57,031 bases of DNA from Acanthamoeba sp. SK_2022b. Taxonomy: Eukaryota > Discosea > Longamoebia > Acanthamoebidae. Below are positions 30,001 through 40,628 of this stretch, in pieces; positions within the stretch are counted from its first letter, which is position 1; each line of letters opens with the position of its first letter. A program made the position numbers and the translations under genes. The DNA lies in assembly GCA_027943245.1 (NCBI GenBank), contig JANDJZ010000319.1:1-57031 (forward strand), read 5' to 3'. The notes under the pieces are model-generated. The model did no database searches and had not been told where the DNA came from. It worked only from the letters and a program-made list of their open reading frames with translations.

Positions 30001-31965
30001 ATGAATCAACACAAGATCTTCGCTTCCCTGGGCGAGATGCAGTCGTCGCCCAACCTGTCCTTCCTTAGTCTCACCTCGCTCGACTATTCCATGTACGCGA
30101 ACACTCCTTATTACCCTACCTTGACCACTTCGACCGACTGTGTCGTGCCCTCTTCTTTTCCCTTCCCAACAGTGGCGGCCAGTCGCGCGTGCTCATCTCC
30201 AAATCACTGACCTCCACCGCTTGGGTAAGTATGCCTTTGTTACCCCCTTCCCGATGAATAAAAGATAATTCTTGCTAATGCCTTCGTTGCGCTTGTCTTC
30301 TCTCAGCCCGTGCGCTACTTCGCCACCAAACATCTGCGGCTTCTCTACCGTTCAGGGGTTGCCTCGTTCGCAGTCTGGGGTGTCCAGCTACTCAACAAGC
30401 AGGTACGCTTCCGCACTTGCCATTCCAAAACCTCGTCGAGTGACTACCTTGCTGTTGGTCTCTTCAGTTGGGGGACGAGAACGCTAAGGTGTTCCAGATG
30501 GCGCTGAGCACGCTGGACGAAGCCTGCGATAACTCGGAGTGCCTGGATACCTTCGTCAAGTGTCGACCCTCGTTGCCCCTCCTACTCGAGTTCGCCTCCA
30601 CCAACCACCACAACAGCTTTCCCACCGATCTCTCATTTAGCTGCTGCGCTTTGCCTCCCCAATTTACAGGTGCAAGGACAGGATGGCGTCGGACTTGATA
30701 CTCAAGTATGGCCAGTCTGGAGATTGGTTGCAATCAATTGAACGATTAGCTGACTTCTCTTCCGTTGCAGGATGCTCTCGACCGAGGCCGGTTTCGAGTA
30801 CTTGCTCGAGGCGGGCTACCTGGAGAGTGAATTGGAGAAGTGGAAGGTAGAGGGGCATGTCGAGTACGTGCTAAAGCTGGACGAGGCCCTCGAGGGCATG
30901 GCCAGTAACAAAGGCAAGATCTGGCGTGAGGAAGACAAGCAGGCGCTCGTCCCGCCCCATTTCTATGGAGAGCTCGCCAAGACGCAGCTGGGCAGCGAAC
31001 TGCTGGCCGTGTCCGGTCACATGCGCCATTTTGCCAGCGTGCTTCGGAGCAAGCTCGGCACCACGTCCGTGCTCAGTCAGCGCGCAGCCCTCTGGCTCAT
31101 CGTACGCTGTGTGCCTGGCTTATCCTCGAGCTCCTCGTACCCCGTTTGATTGGTCGCTTTTATCTGTTGACGCAGGGCCATGTGGGCGCGTCGGAGAGAG
31201 GTCTACGCTTCCTAGAGGCAGATAGCCTTCTGGAGCTAATTATCAACTTGGCCGAAACCTCTGGCTGTCTCTCCCTGCGAGGGTTCGTGTCGGCCAACCT
31301 CCCCCGAGGCAGTTTTGACTGAGCTCATCACGAGGTGGGTGTGGTTCAGAACGTGTTACTACGTGCTGGGCTTGATCAGCCAAAGCGCGAGGGGGCGTTC
31401 GTTACTGGATGGGCTAGGGTGGGAGTCACCCTACAGCAACGCCAACATCTGCGTGCCCAAGGACCCCGCCAGCTCGGGCCTCTTCAAGGCAGGCATTCCT
31501 TTCCCGCTCCTCTGGGCTCAGTCCCACCATCCCAACCGTTGGTGTGCAGATTAAGTCTTTCAAGTTCGAAGGATCGCGGGCGCTGCTGCCGTCGGTGACC
31601 AGCCTGGGGAAACACTACCCGGCCGGGGACCCTCGTGCCGAGTGTCTCCAACAGATCGGCGCGCTCTCCAATCCGATCATCATGGACCGGGCCAGCCGCC
31701 AGATCACCATGTATGCTCTGCCAGCTCACTTCCGAGATAGCACTACGTCTCCTGGCTGACAACAGTCTGCTGTGATTGGTGCAGCTTGCGAAGCAAGCAC
31801 CCGGAGATCTTCTTTGAGCGAGGGTTCATACTGGAGGTATTGCAGCTGCTGGCCAGCTTCCGGCTCAAGCTTTCAGCCCGACGGTTGGTACATTCGTTGA
31901 TTGAGAATGCGGCCTTCACGCCGCAGGTCTGTCGTGACCTGCCCTGGGACGACTCGCTTGTTTGA
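27003..31965 (+). CDS. Rictor (TORC2-specific subunit; Pianissimo homologue)
   Basis: Scaffold subunit of TOR complex 2, which controls AKT-type kinases, actin and, in Dictyostelium, chemotaxis. The start is the ATG at 27003 (MATRPKVDFLLRRQQSFQ). The N-terminal helical-repeat block includes RGLISYPRLVVRVQALRTLR, KALEREKDG-type and DHAPMQEELLRTILFLLNEP segments (27370-28560). The middle has KWDWDQIEEALEGPLRNPVH followed by FIKRILSFLKP (about 29395-29510). The Rictor_V block is clear: QRAALWLIGHVGASERGLRF, LSLRGTCYYVLGLISQSARG (31075-31400). The last exons give NPIIMDRASRQIT, HPEIFFERGFILEVLQLL and FRLKLSARRLVHSLIENAAF, stop at 31963-31965. The long phospho-regulated insert of vertebrate Rictor between Rictor_V and the C-terminal helices is nearly absent. 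About twenty introns are required; individual junctions were not all checked. Confidence 0.88.
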
Positions 31966-32486
31966 TACATCAGATTGTTGGCAACCGGAGAGATGTGAGA
32001 CAAACAGAAAACTTGTGTACATCCGATAAACGTCACCAAGGTTAAGGGGGCGTGCGTCATAGCCCCCCTCCTCGACGGCTCCCGTAACTCCCGGTGTTAA
32101 AAAGTTAGACGAACATCAAGTCTTGTCTTGGCCTGCCTTGCGGTTGAAGAGCGCGAGGTGATGCTAAAGAACTGGAGGATGGCCACCCTCCACTTGATCT
32201 GCCGCAAACACCGCCACAGCTTGCCACAACCTCCTCGCTCCTGCCATGGTGCACGTAAGGATGGCAACATGTGTTAATTCTTGAAACCACTCCACCTACA
32301 GATTGTGGTGCAGCCTCTGCATTTCAGGCTCTCCTTGAGGCCAAGATGCTGGCCACTGCTTACACAGCTTGCCTGCCTGCAGCACTGTTGGTGTTTGAAG
32401 TGGGAGGGAAGCAATGGTGGCTTTCTTTTGTTCGAGCCCAGGGTTTTCGGGCCCACAAAACGAATCCAACTCTATCCAAAACACGC
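31966..32486. other. Convergent 3' region with a CpG-free stretch
   Basis: 521 bp between the Rictor stop and the stop of the leftward TPR gene. It should hold both 3' UTRs. From about 32256 to 32428 no CG occurs, unlike the sequence on either side. A short plus-strand frame here (AFQALLEAKMLATAYTACLP...) has no recognisable identity and could be a relic of an old insertion. Confidence 0.5.
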
Positions 32487-35400
32487 TCATTCGTCGTGCT
32501 CATCCTCGACCGCATCCTCAATGGTGACCTTGTCCTCCTCGGCAGTCGGCGCAGCCTTGGCCTCCGCGTTCGCTTCCTGCAACACTTCAGCATAGGACTT
32601 GGTCTCGGTCTCCTCGGTTTGCGCGGGAGCAGCCTCCTCCTCCTGCTTCTCCTCGGCCTTGGTCGAGTCCTCTTCGTTCGTCTCCTGCAACACCTCGGCG
32701 TAGGTCTTAGTCTCGGTCTCCTCCTCTGCTCGGTTCTCCTGCTGGGGAGCGGCCTCGTCGGCCTTGGCAGCCTCCTCGTTCGCCTCCTGCACCACCTCGG
32801 CGTAGGACTTGGTCTCAGCCTCTTCGGTGGTCTTGGCCTCCTCAGTCTGCGCGACAGACTCCTCGGAGGTCTTTACCTCCTCCTTCTGCGTTTCCTCGGT
32901 CTCCTTGACGGTCTCGGGCGCAAGGTTGACATGCTCAACGAGCGACGGGGCGGGAGCCTGGCCAGGCAGGTGGGCGAGCAGGCTCGCGAGGTACTTGTTG
33001 CCCGTTCGCTCGGCGATCTCGATGGCGCCGGCGGTGGCCTCCTTCCACGTTCGCTCCTTGTCCTCCTCCGAGGTCTGCTGGTTCACGGCCACGATGGCCA
33101 GGTCCCGCAGGACAACGGTCTCGAGCAGCTGGTCACCAAGCTGGCGGGCGAGGGCGAGGGCCTGGTCGAGGTGCTTGCGGCCCTCGTCGGCCTTGTCGAC
33201 GGCATAGCGCGTGTAGAAGGAGCCGGCCAGGCGGTTGACAAAGGCCAGCACGCGACGGTCGGCGGTCTCGTCGGCCACGGAGAGGGCCTCGGTGAAGAGG
33301 GCAGTGGCCTCGGCCTCGGCGTCGTCGAGGGCGCGGGCCTTGGCGAGGCCGGTGAGGGCCAGCAGCTGGGCGACGTGGTGCAGGCTGCCCTTGGCGCGGG
33401 CGAGCGGGAGGAGCTGGCCGAGCATGGAGAGCGCGTTGGCGTCCTGACCCTTGTTCTCGGTGAAGAGCGAGAGCGCGACCAGACGGGTCTGCACGTTGAG
33501 GATGGTGACGATGTTCTCCCGGGCGTGGGGCACGGTCGAGATGTGCTGCAGGCAGCGCTGGAAGTGCTGGATGGAGGCCTCCATGCGGTTGGTCCAGAAG
33601 TTGGTCTCGGCAAGCAGACCGTTCAGGGCGAGCACGTTGAGCGGCGTGCCGCCGCAGCAGGCCGCGTCGACGTAGTTGGCGGCCTGGTCGGCCTGGGCCT
33701 GTGCCTTGGCGACGTCGCCCACGGTGAGGTAGTGCAGCGCGTAGCCGGCGCCCACGGAGCCGAGGTGGATGACCGAGCTGTCCTTCTCCTTGGCCTTCTC
33801 GGCCAGCGCGAGGCACTCAAGCGCGCGGTCGACCTCGCCCAGCCAGTCGTGGATGGCCGCCAGGCGCACCAGCACCAGCAGCTCGCTCTTCTCGTTCTTC
33901 TCCTTGGCAAACTGCTCCAGCGCGCTCTCCAGCTCCTGCTTGGCCTTGGCGTAGTCGCCCAGGAAGAGGTAGCACTCGCCCAGCTCCGTCCTGATGTCAC
34001 CCTGGTTGAGCTTCTGCGTCGTCGGCGTGGCCAGCACGTCCAGCACCTCCTGGATCTTCTTCAGGCCCTCCTCCTTCTGCCCGGCCTGTGGATGTCACGC
34101 AAAAATAATTACAAAAAATTGATTAAAAAATTAAAAAGAAAAGAAAAACAGGAACCAAGGTCACCTGGATGAGGTTGCTGGCGACGGTGGCGAGGACGAC
34201 GGTCCTGATCTCCAGGTCGGTGGTGCCGACGAAGGAGTTGAAGGCCTCGGTAAGGAGCGCGTCGGCCTTGCTGAGCTGGCCCATGAGGGTGTACATCTTG
34301 CCCAGCTGGAACTTGAGGAAGCGGCACAGCCAGCCGCTGCCGATCTCGCTCTCGCCGCCGGCGGTGGCCGACTCCTTCTTCTTCAGCTCCTCGGCCACCT
34401 TCAGGGCCTCCTCCAGAGCGCGCACAGCCGTGGCCTTGTCGCCCATCTGTAATTTGACCAGCCCGGAGAGAAGCGCGCGAGTCAGTCGCTGTCACTGACT
34501 CTCGGCAGAGAGGATGTGAGAATGGGGGATTGATGGGAGGACCTCGGAGTAGATCTTGGCTTGGCGGATTAGGGCAGGCGGGACGAGAGAGGTGTCGCGC
34601 TCGCGGAGGGCGGTGAGGCCGGTCTCGATCATCTTGAGGGCCTCCTGTCGCATCTTGAGCTTGTGATAGGCCTCGGCGAGGTCGATGGCGATGGTGCCCC
34701 AGGGCATCTCCTTGGAGAGGGAGGAGTTGGACTTGGCGAGCTGGTAGGCGCGCTCGAGGAGGTCGCGGGCGCGGTCGAGTTGCTCGAGCTTGTTGAGGCA
34801 GTAGAGGCCGAGGAAGTAGAACTGCTTGAGGCAGAGGAGCGGGTGCTGGGCCTCGTCGATCTGCTTGAGGGCGTGGAGGGCGCGGTCGACGGTCTGGACG
34901 GCGAGGTCGAGCTGGCCCTGCTCCTTGTAGCAGATGACGAGGGACATGATGGACTCGAGGGTGCTCTCCACGGGGGCCTTGGCCACCTTGGCGGCGTCGA
35001 GGTATCGCTCGAGGTACTTGATGGCCTGCTCGTTATGCTCGGCCTTGACGTTGCCCCACGCGAGGTAGTAGTTGTAGAGCATGGCGAGGTCGGGCGGCAG
35101 GTCGGTGCCCTCGGCCTTGGCCAGGCCCTGCTCGAGGTAGTTGATGCAGGCGGGGTAGTCCTTGAGCGCGTAGGTGAACTCGCCCACGCTGAGCATGAGC
35201 GACGGGAAGAGCTCGGTGTGCTCCTTGCGGCCCTCGGCGCGCTTGAGGTAGTCGAGCAGGAAGTCGATGCCGCGCTGGTGCTGCTTGGTGTTGAAGTAGC
35301 ACTCGGTGAGCATGACGAAAAGCGACAGGACGTGCTTGGCGTTGGTAGCCTCCACTTCCTCCTCGGGGGTCTCAAGGAAGTTCTTGAGGCCCTGCTCGAA

Positions 35401-36182
35401 CAGCGCCATGGCCTGCGGGAAGTTCTTGAAGTTGTACGACAGCACCGCCAACTCCAACAGGATCGGGCCCAGCATTTCCGAGTTGATCTCCTCGGCAAAT
35501 TGCAGGGCGATATTGTAATACTGAGAACAAAGGCGATTAAGAATGATGGCGTGAGCCGCGTGAACGCATGATTGCCGATTTAAAAATTAAAAATATTAAA
35601 GGTGCAAAAAATTGCAATTTTGGTGCAGTTGGAAATGAACAAGAATAGCGAATTAATAAAGCACGTGATTACCTGCACGGCAGCCTCAATGTGTTGCTTC
35701 TCGAGCTGCTCTTGCTGAAGGAGCGAGCTAGCGAGGAGGAAGAGAATGTTGATTTGCGAGGCCTTGTCGCCCTCGCGTTCGGCCTGTTCCAAGCCGTTTT
35801 GAATCTCTTCGATGGTCATCCTCGAAGCCTTCTCGAGGGTGATCTTGGCATCATCCGCCCGCACCATGGGCTTCTTGCCGCCCGCGCCGGCACGAGCCTG
35901 CTTCGCAGCGGCTGCGTCGGCACCTCCTGCCTTCTTGGTAGGACGCTTTCTGCAGGGGCGATCGCGATTAGAATATAAAAATTGCGAACGGACGCTACTC
36001 ATGTATGAAGGATGGGAAGCGAACCGCTTGATTTTGGGCTGGCCACGCAACCACAACGCGAGTCCGACAGCGCCGGCGATGGCAAGGGCGCCCACGCCCA
36101 AACCGAGGAACAGACGGTTGTTGGTGACGCTGGTGCTCACCGCGCCGCTCCCTGTGGTCGGTACTGATGAGTCCTGCTGCAT
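32487..36182 (-). CDS. Membrane-anchored TPR-repeat protein with acidic repeat tail
   Basis: The start is taken as the ATG at 36182-36180 (MQQDSSVPTTGSG). The preceding bases read like a splice acceptor, so an upstream exon or the in-frame ATG at 36269 is possible. One TM segment follows, RLFLGLGVGALAIAGAVGLALWL, then a basic linker (RPTKKAGGADAAAAK) and a long array of tetratricopeptide-type helical pairs from about 35860 to 33050. Examples are GPILLELAVLSYNFKNFPQA, HVLSLFVMLTECYFNTKQHQ, YNYYLAWGNVKAEHNEQA and RTELGECYLFLGDYAKAKQE. The tail (32490-32940) is very Glu-rich and holds three copies of ETK(S/T)YAEV(L/V)QE(A/T)N, 34-36 residues apart. The N-terminal anchor plus TPRs recalls organelle receptors such as Tom70, but length and repeat type differ, so I claim only a TPR scaffold on a membrane. 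Confidence 0.8.
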
Positions 36183-36507
36183 CTGTGCAAGGATGTGTGT
36201 GGCGGCGAAGATGAGATTGAGCCCAGGCTGCAAGAACGCGCGTGCCCAAAAATTCGAGGAACTTTGCATCGGGGTAGCGAAATTTCGAAGGAGGAAAAGT
36301 GGACTTTCTTTCGCGCCATTTTGGCGAGGCAGGTTTGCTCAGCCGATTCTTGATCACCAACACGACAGCAGTGCATGCTGAAAACTGTCACATTCTGGAT
36401 AGAGGCACCGAATGCAGGCCAAATCACCGCTACGACAGCGAAAGAAGGAGCCTAATGGAACAGTTGTTGGAGCAAAAGAATTGGACGAGAAGCGCGCCAC
36501 GTCAGGA
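36183..36507. promoter_or_regulatory. Divergent promoter / 5' leader region
   Basis: 325 bp between the TPR-gene start and the chosen MAP65 start. It includes alternative in-frame ATGs for both genes (36269 leftward, 36412 rightward), so the true 5' ends need transcript data. No clear core element was found. Confidence 0.4.
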
Positions 36508-38659
36508 ATGGAAGAAGAGGACAAAGGCAGGGTAGACGACGTGCTCAGACTCGTACGGCGCGACTACGTGGAGCTCATTACGATATGGAACAGCATCGGC
36601 CTCGCCTCAGAGAAGAAGAATGCCGAATCACAAACCCTACAGCAAGAGATTGAAGAGCTTTTCAAAGTTCGCCTCACTATGTCACACTCCACCGTCGCTT
36701 GACAGACCTTCTCATCTCTGGTATTTCTCATCTATAGCGCAGGCTTATGGACTTGGCCAAGTTCAAGGAGGAGATGGAACGGGAAATTGCCTCACTACAC
36801 ACCGCCGTATGTGAGCTTCGCGCTCTCCTGCCCGACCTCGACACCGATTCGCTCTGTGGCGTACGCTCTCACCTTCGCCTATGCCTTTACACACACGGAC
36901 CTCAGTCCTTACCTCTGACATTGCACGTCCACGCCCACGGCTAACCCACCCTTGCACCTCTTGTTGTTAGAAATACGATCCCAAAGCGCACCTCTACGTA
37001 CAAATGGAGCAGCTGAGGGCCATTCGCGACACCTTGCAATCGGCACGTGCACATTGCTTGCTTGCCCCAACGTTTCGCTCTCCCCCGTGTCGCGTGGTTG
37101 GCGTCGGTCTTGATCTCATCATTCCTTTGCGGCGGCGGCGGTGGTCAGGCCCGGGAGGAGCGCCTGCGTGCCATGCGCGAGATACAGTCGCGGTTCCTTG
37201 CCCTGTGCGAAGAGCTCAGGTGGAAGAACGAAGCCGAGGCGGCCGGCACGGAGCGCCGAGGGGCGGGAGACAACGACGACGATGAGGAGAGCAACGGAGG
37301 CGACGAACTCGCCTCCGATCGCCGTAGCGCGGATGAGGAGGGCCGCCTGCTGCCCGCCGACTTCTTCCTTCCGCCCGAGCACGACCTCTCCGAGGCCCGC
37401 TTGGCCCGCTTCAAGGAGAAGGTGGCCGAGGGCGACAAGGAGCTGGTATGTGCAGCCATGAATGACCCTGCGATGTGCACCGGCCGCTCTGACGCATGGC
37501 CTCTCTCTCTCTCTCTCTCTCACTTATGTATCAACACGCAGGATGAGCTGAAGAAGCTCGTGGCGCCGCTGAAGCGAGACATCGGCAAGCTGTGGCAGGA
37601 GCTCTACATCACGCCGGACCCAACCGACGAGCTGGACAACTTCGTAGTGGGCCGCCGGCCGTGCGCGTCGATCGAGCAGCTGCGGACCTTTGACGTCGTG
37701 TGTCGACTGCGGCGCAAGAAGTCGGACCTGGAGGAGGAGCGTGATCGACGACGGAAGGCCCTCGACAAGGCCATGGACCACATCCGCGAGCTCTGGGCCA
37801 TGCTCAAGATCAACGAGGACGACCAGGACAGGAGGGAGTTCCTTGTCCGTAAGGACGCCCTCCCCGCTTACTCTGCACAGCAGATCGCTGTGGTGCGCAT
37901 GCCCCCCCCCCCGTCTTTTAATTTTCTAATCGACGTCTCAACAATCTATCGGTTCAATCGCTCAACTCCTGCTCCACGACCGATCTAACGCTGGCAATGC
38001 CACGCGCTTGCGGTGGCTGCGTTGAAACAAAACGCAGTGCAAGGAGGAGCAGATGCGGCTGGAGAAGATAAGCGAGTCCAAGATAAAGGAGATGATCGAG
38101 GACGAGAGGAGTCGGCTGAAGGACCTGTGGAAGCAGCTGCACATGAGCGACCAGCAGATTCAGGAGTTTCTCGACTCGCTGGCCAACACCGGCGCCGGTA
38201 AAACGCCCACCCCGCCCCACTCCGTCCTATCCGTGGTCTCCTTCGCGGCCTGAAGCATTCCGCTCATTCCATTCGCGCTCGTCCTCTGGGGTGCCAGGCA
38301 AGTACTCGTTCGACGTGCTGGAGGCGATGCGGGTCGAGGTGAAGATTTTGACGGAGCGGCTGGCGCGAATGGGACCGCTGATCAAGCTCATCGTGCGGCG
38401 CGAGTGGATCAAGAGCGAGATGCGGGCGTTCGAGACCAAGGCCTCGGAGAAGTCCCGGCTCTTTGGGCGGAGCACGCAGCTGCTCGAGGAGGAGAAGTTC
38501 CGGAAGATCGTCGCCCACGAGTTCCCGCGGCTCACCGACAAGCTCAAGAAGGGGCTGGTCAAGTATGAGGTGACCCCTCCCTCCTCTCACGTTCTCTCTG
38601 CCCGTGCACCCTGCCCGCCGCAACGCAGGGCCTCCACTCACCCACGCACGCTAGACTCA

Positions 38660-38729
<70 letters not shown>

Positions 38730-40157
38730 CAACCATCGCAGAGCAAATACACGGAGCGGTTCGTGTTTCAGGGAAAGCGGTACCTCAAGACCATGCAGGA
38801 GGAGCAGCAGCAGCCCAACTTTGCTCTGCTTCACCTCAAGCTCTTCTCGGGTCAGTTCGCCCTCTCCCCTCCCCTCCTCTTCCCCTCACTCCTACCTCCC
38901 GCCTGGCGCTGGCGGTCTTTCTCACACGACGGGGCTCCCTACTGCCGTGCAGGCAACGGAAAAGAGGAGGCGCCCGTGAACAAGCAGAACCTGATGGGCA
39001 TGATCACCATGCAGAAGAAGGAGAAGCTCCCACCGCCGGTATGCATGTGCCTGTGACTGTTAAGAGAGGACGGGGAAGGGAGGGAGGCGCACGCGTGCTC
39101 ATGCGGTGGTGGCGCCTTTCTTTCCGCTCCAGGAGCCGGCTGCGGCGGCTCCCGCTTCCGTCGCTCAGCTCGCGGGGTCGTCTTCGCGGGTTCCCACCAA
39201 GCAGCACACTTCAACGAAGTTGTCGTCCAAGACCTCCTCTACCACCACCACCACCGCTTCATCCTTGTCGACCTCGACCTCTCGAACCAAAGACCCTGCC
39301 ACTGACTCTGCCACCTCTCCGACTCGCTCCACGTCCACTTCCACTCCATCCAAACCTTCTTCATCTTCATCATCATCATCTTCCTCCTCCTCCTCGACTC
39401 GACCAAAGACTCCCTCAGCCAGCAAGGAGAAACCAGACAGGCCACCGGCCACCCCAGCCTCTGCGACCAAGTCCAAACTCGCGCGAGAGGAGAACGTGGT
39501 CAACGGCAGCAGACCAGCGCCATCAGCAACGCCTGCTGGAGAGAGCAGTAAGGCCAAGCGATACAGTGCGACGCTGTCGAACTCGGGCGTGCTCTTCACG
39601 CCGGGCCGCCCCAGCAATCGAGGTACGGCGGGGGCACGGGCGACCCAGCTTTTGCACGGAAGCCTCACACCAAACTCTCTTGACAGCAACCATCGACGTG
39701 CGTTCGGTGCTGAGCGGCAGCTCGAGCGCCACTCCCTCTGCCGCCTCGCGGAGCCGAACGGCAGCAGCCGTATCGACAGCGGCCACGCCCTTGAGAGACT
39801 CATCAAAGAGAGGTGCCAAGCCCACTGCCCATCCCTGTGCCACAATCGCAAGCCACTTGGCTTGGCCTCGGCATGCCGGCCACTAACCCTGTGCCCTGCA
39901 GTCCCCGCCACGCCTTCTCGCACAACAGCTCCGTCGAAGGATCCTGCGGCTACACCCGCGCGGGCCTCCAAGTGCGCTCTCCTCCCTTCCCTTTTGTCAT
40001 CATGACGTTGATCACGCGGTGTGATGGCTGACCCGCAACTGAATCGAATGGCAGGGCGGGGACGGCCAAGCCTCCAGAGGACGAGAGCGCAACGCAACCA
40101 CCATCGTCCTCCAGACTCAATCGTTCATTGTCCTCGCGAGCTGTGCGCAACATCTAG
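36508..40157 (+). CDS. MAP65/Ase1/PRC1 microtubule cross-linker
   Basis: Antiparallel microtubule-bundling protein of the spindle midzone and cytokinesis. The start is taken as the ATG at 36508 (MEEEDKGRVDDVLRLVRRDY); an in-frame ATG at 36412 would add 32 residues. The N-terminal dimerisation/rod part includes ELITIWNSIGLASEKKNAES and LKRDIGKLWQELYITPDPTD. The spectrin-like core shows the repeated L-W pattern (DHIRELWAMLKINEDDQDRR, SRLKDLWKQLHMSDQQIQEF). The microtubule-binding end has REWIKSEMRAFETKASEKSR, LLEEEKFRKIVAHEFPRLTD and KYTERFVFQGKRYLKTM, corresponding to the FTNRGG...LLKEEK...LP region of PRC1. A Ser/Thr/Pro-rich basic tail (39130-40150), probably phospho-regulated, ends LSSRAVRNI with TAG at 40155-40157. 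Introns contain a CT tract (about 37500-37521) and a long GT microsatellite. Confidence 0.88.
38663..38728. repeat. (GT)33 microsatellite in a MAP65 intron
   Basis: A perfect GT dinucleotide run of 66 nt in an intron, ending about 14 nt before the CAG acceptor. Confidence 0.97.
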
Positions 40158-40628
40158 CAGTCGTTTTTGAACCCTAGACCACCACCCCCCCAGTCCCGTG
40201 TAGGCACTTGAGGGCACTCACTTTCACGGACAGCACGGACGTGGCAAGATGTTTTCCATGCTGGCACACAAACCATTGGGGCCGATGAGGCAGAGCACAA
40301 CTCAGTTCGACTGCTTGGTGTTGCTTGTACCGCGCTACACGTCGTTCATTGTCGTACCCTTCATTTTCATTCTATCGCCTGAGAGCTGGACGATGGATGC
40401 TTCACCACCAGCGCAACCCGCCTCGAGAAGAGAAAAAGCACGCACGACCATGCCCCAGCACGCTCCCATGGCGAACCACCACGCCCACCGCGCCATCTAC
40501 TCGGAGTAACCCAAAGCTAATTGTCCAATGGATCCACCTTCTTTTGCTCTCATCATGGCAAAGATGTGAAGCAAACATGTCTTCAGCACTGAATGGCAAG
40601 CGGTTGACGTTTACAAGACGCACCGCTC
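40158..40628. other. Convergent 3' region
   Basis: 471 bp between the MAP65 stop and the AMP deaminase stop. No gene, repeat or RNA could be supported; CpG content is normal. It probably holds two 3' UTRs. Confidence 0.55.

Noticed and set aside
32271..34172. 633-codon plus-strand open frame rich in Leu/Gly/Val
   Set aside because: It is the antisense shadow of the TPR gene. The minus strand gives coherent TPR helices continuing across introns; the plus frame has only low-complexity composition.
34663..35571. Long plus-strand frame
   Set aside because: Also antisense to the TPR gene; GC-rich codon bias opens the opposite frame.
39165..40097. 310-codon minus-strand frame
   Set aside because: Overlaps the Ser/Thr/Pro-rich tail of MAP65 on the other strand, whose exons join in frame to a stop at 40157; the minus frame lacks any recognisable domain.
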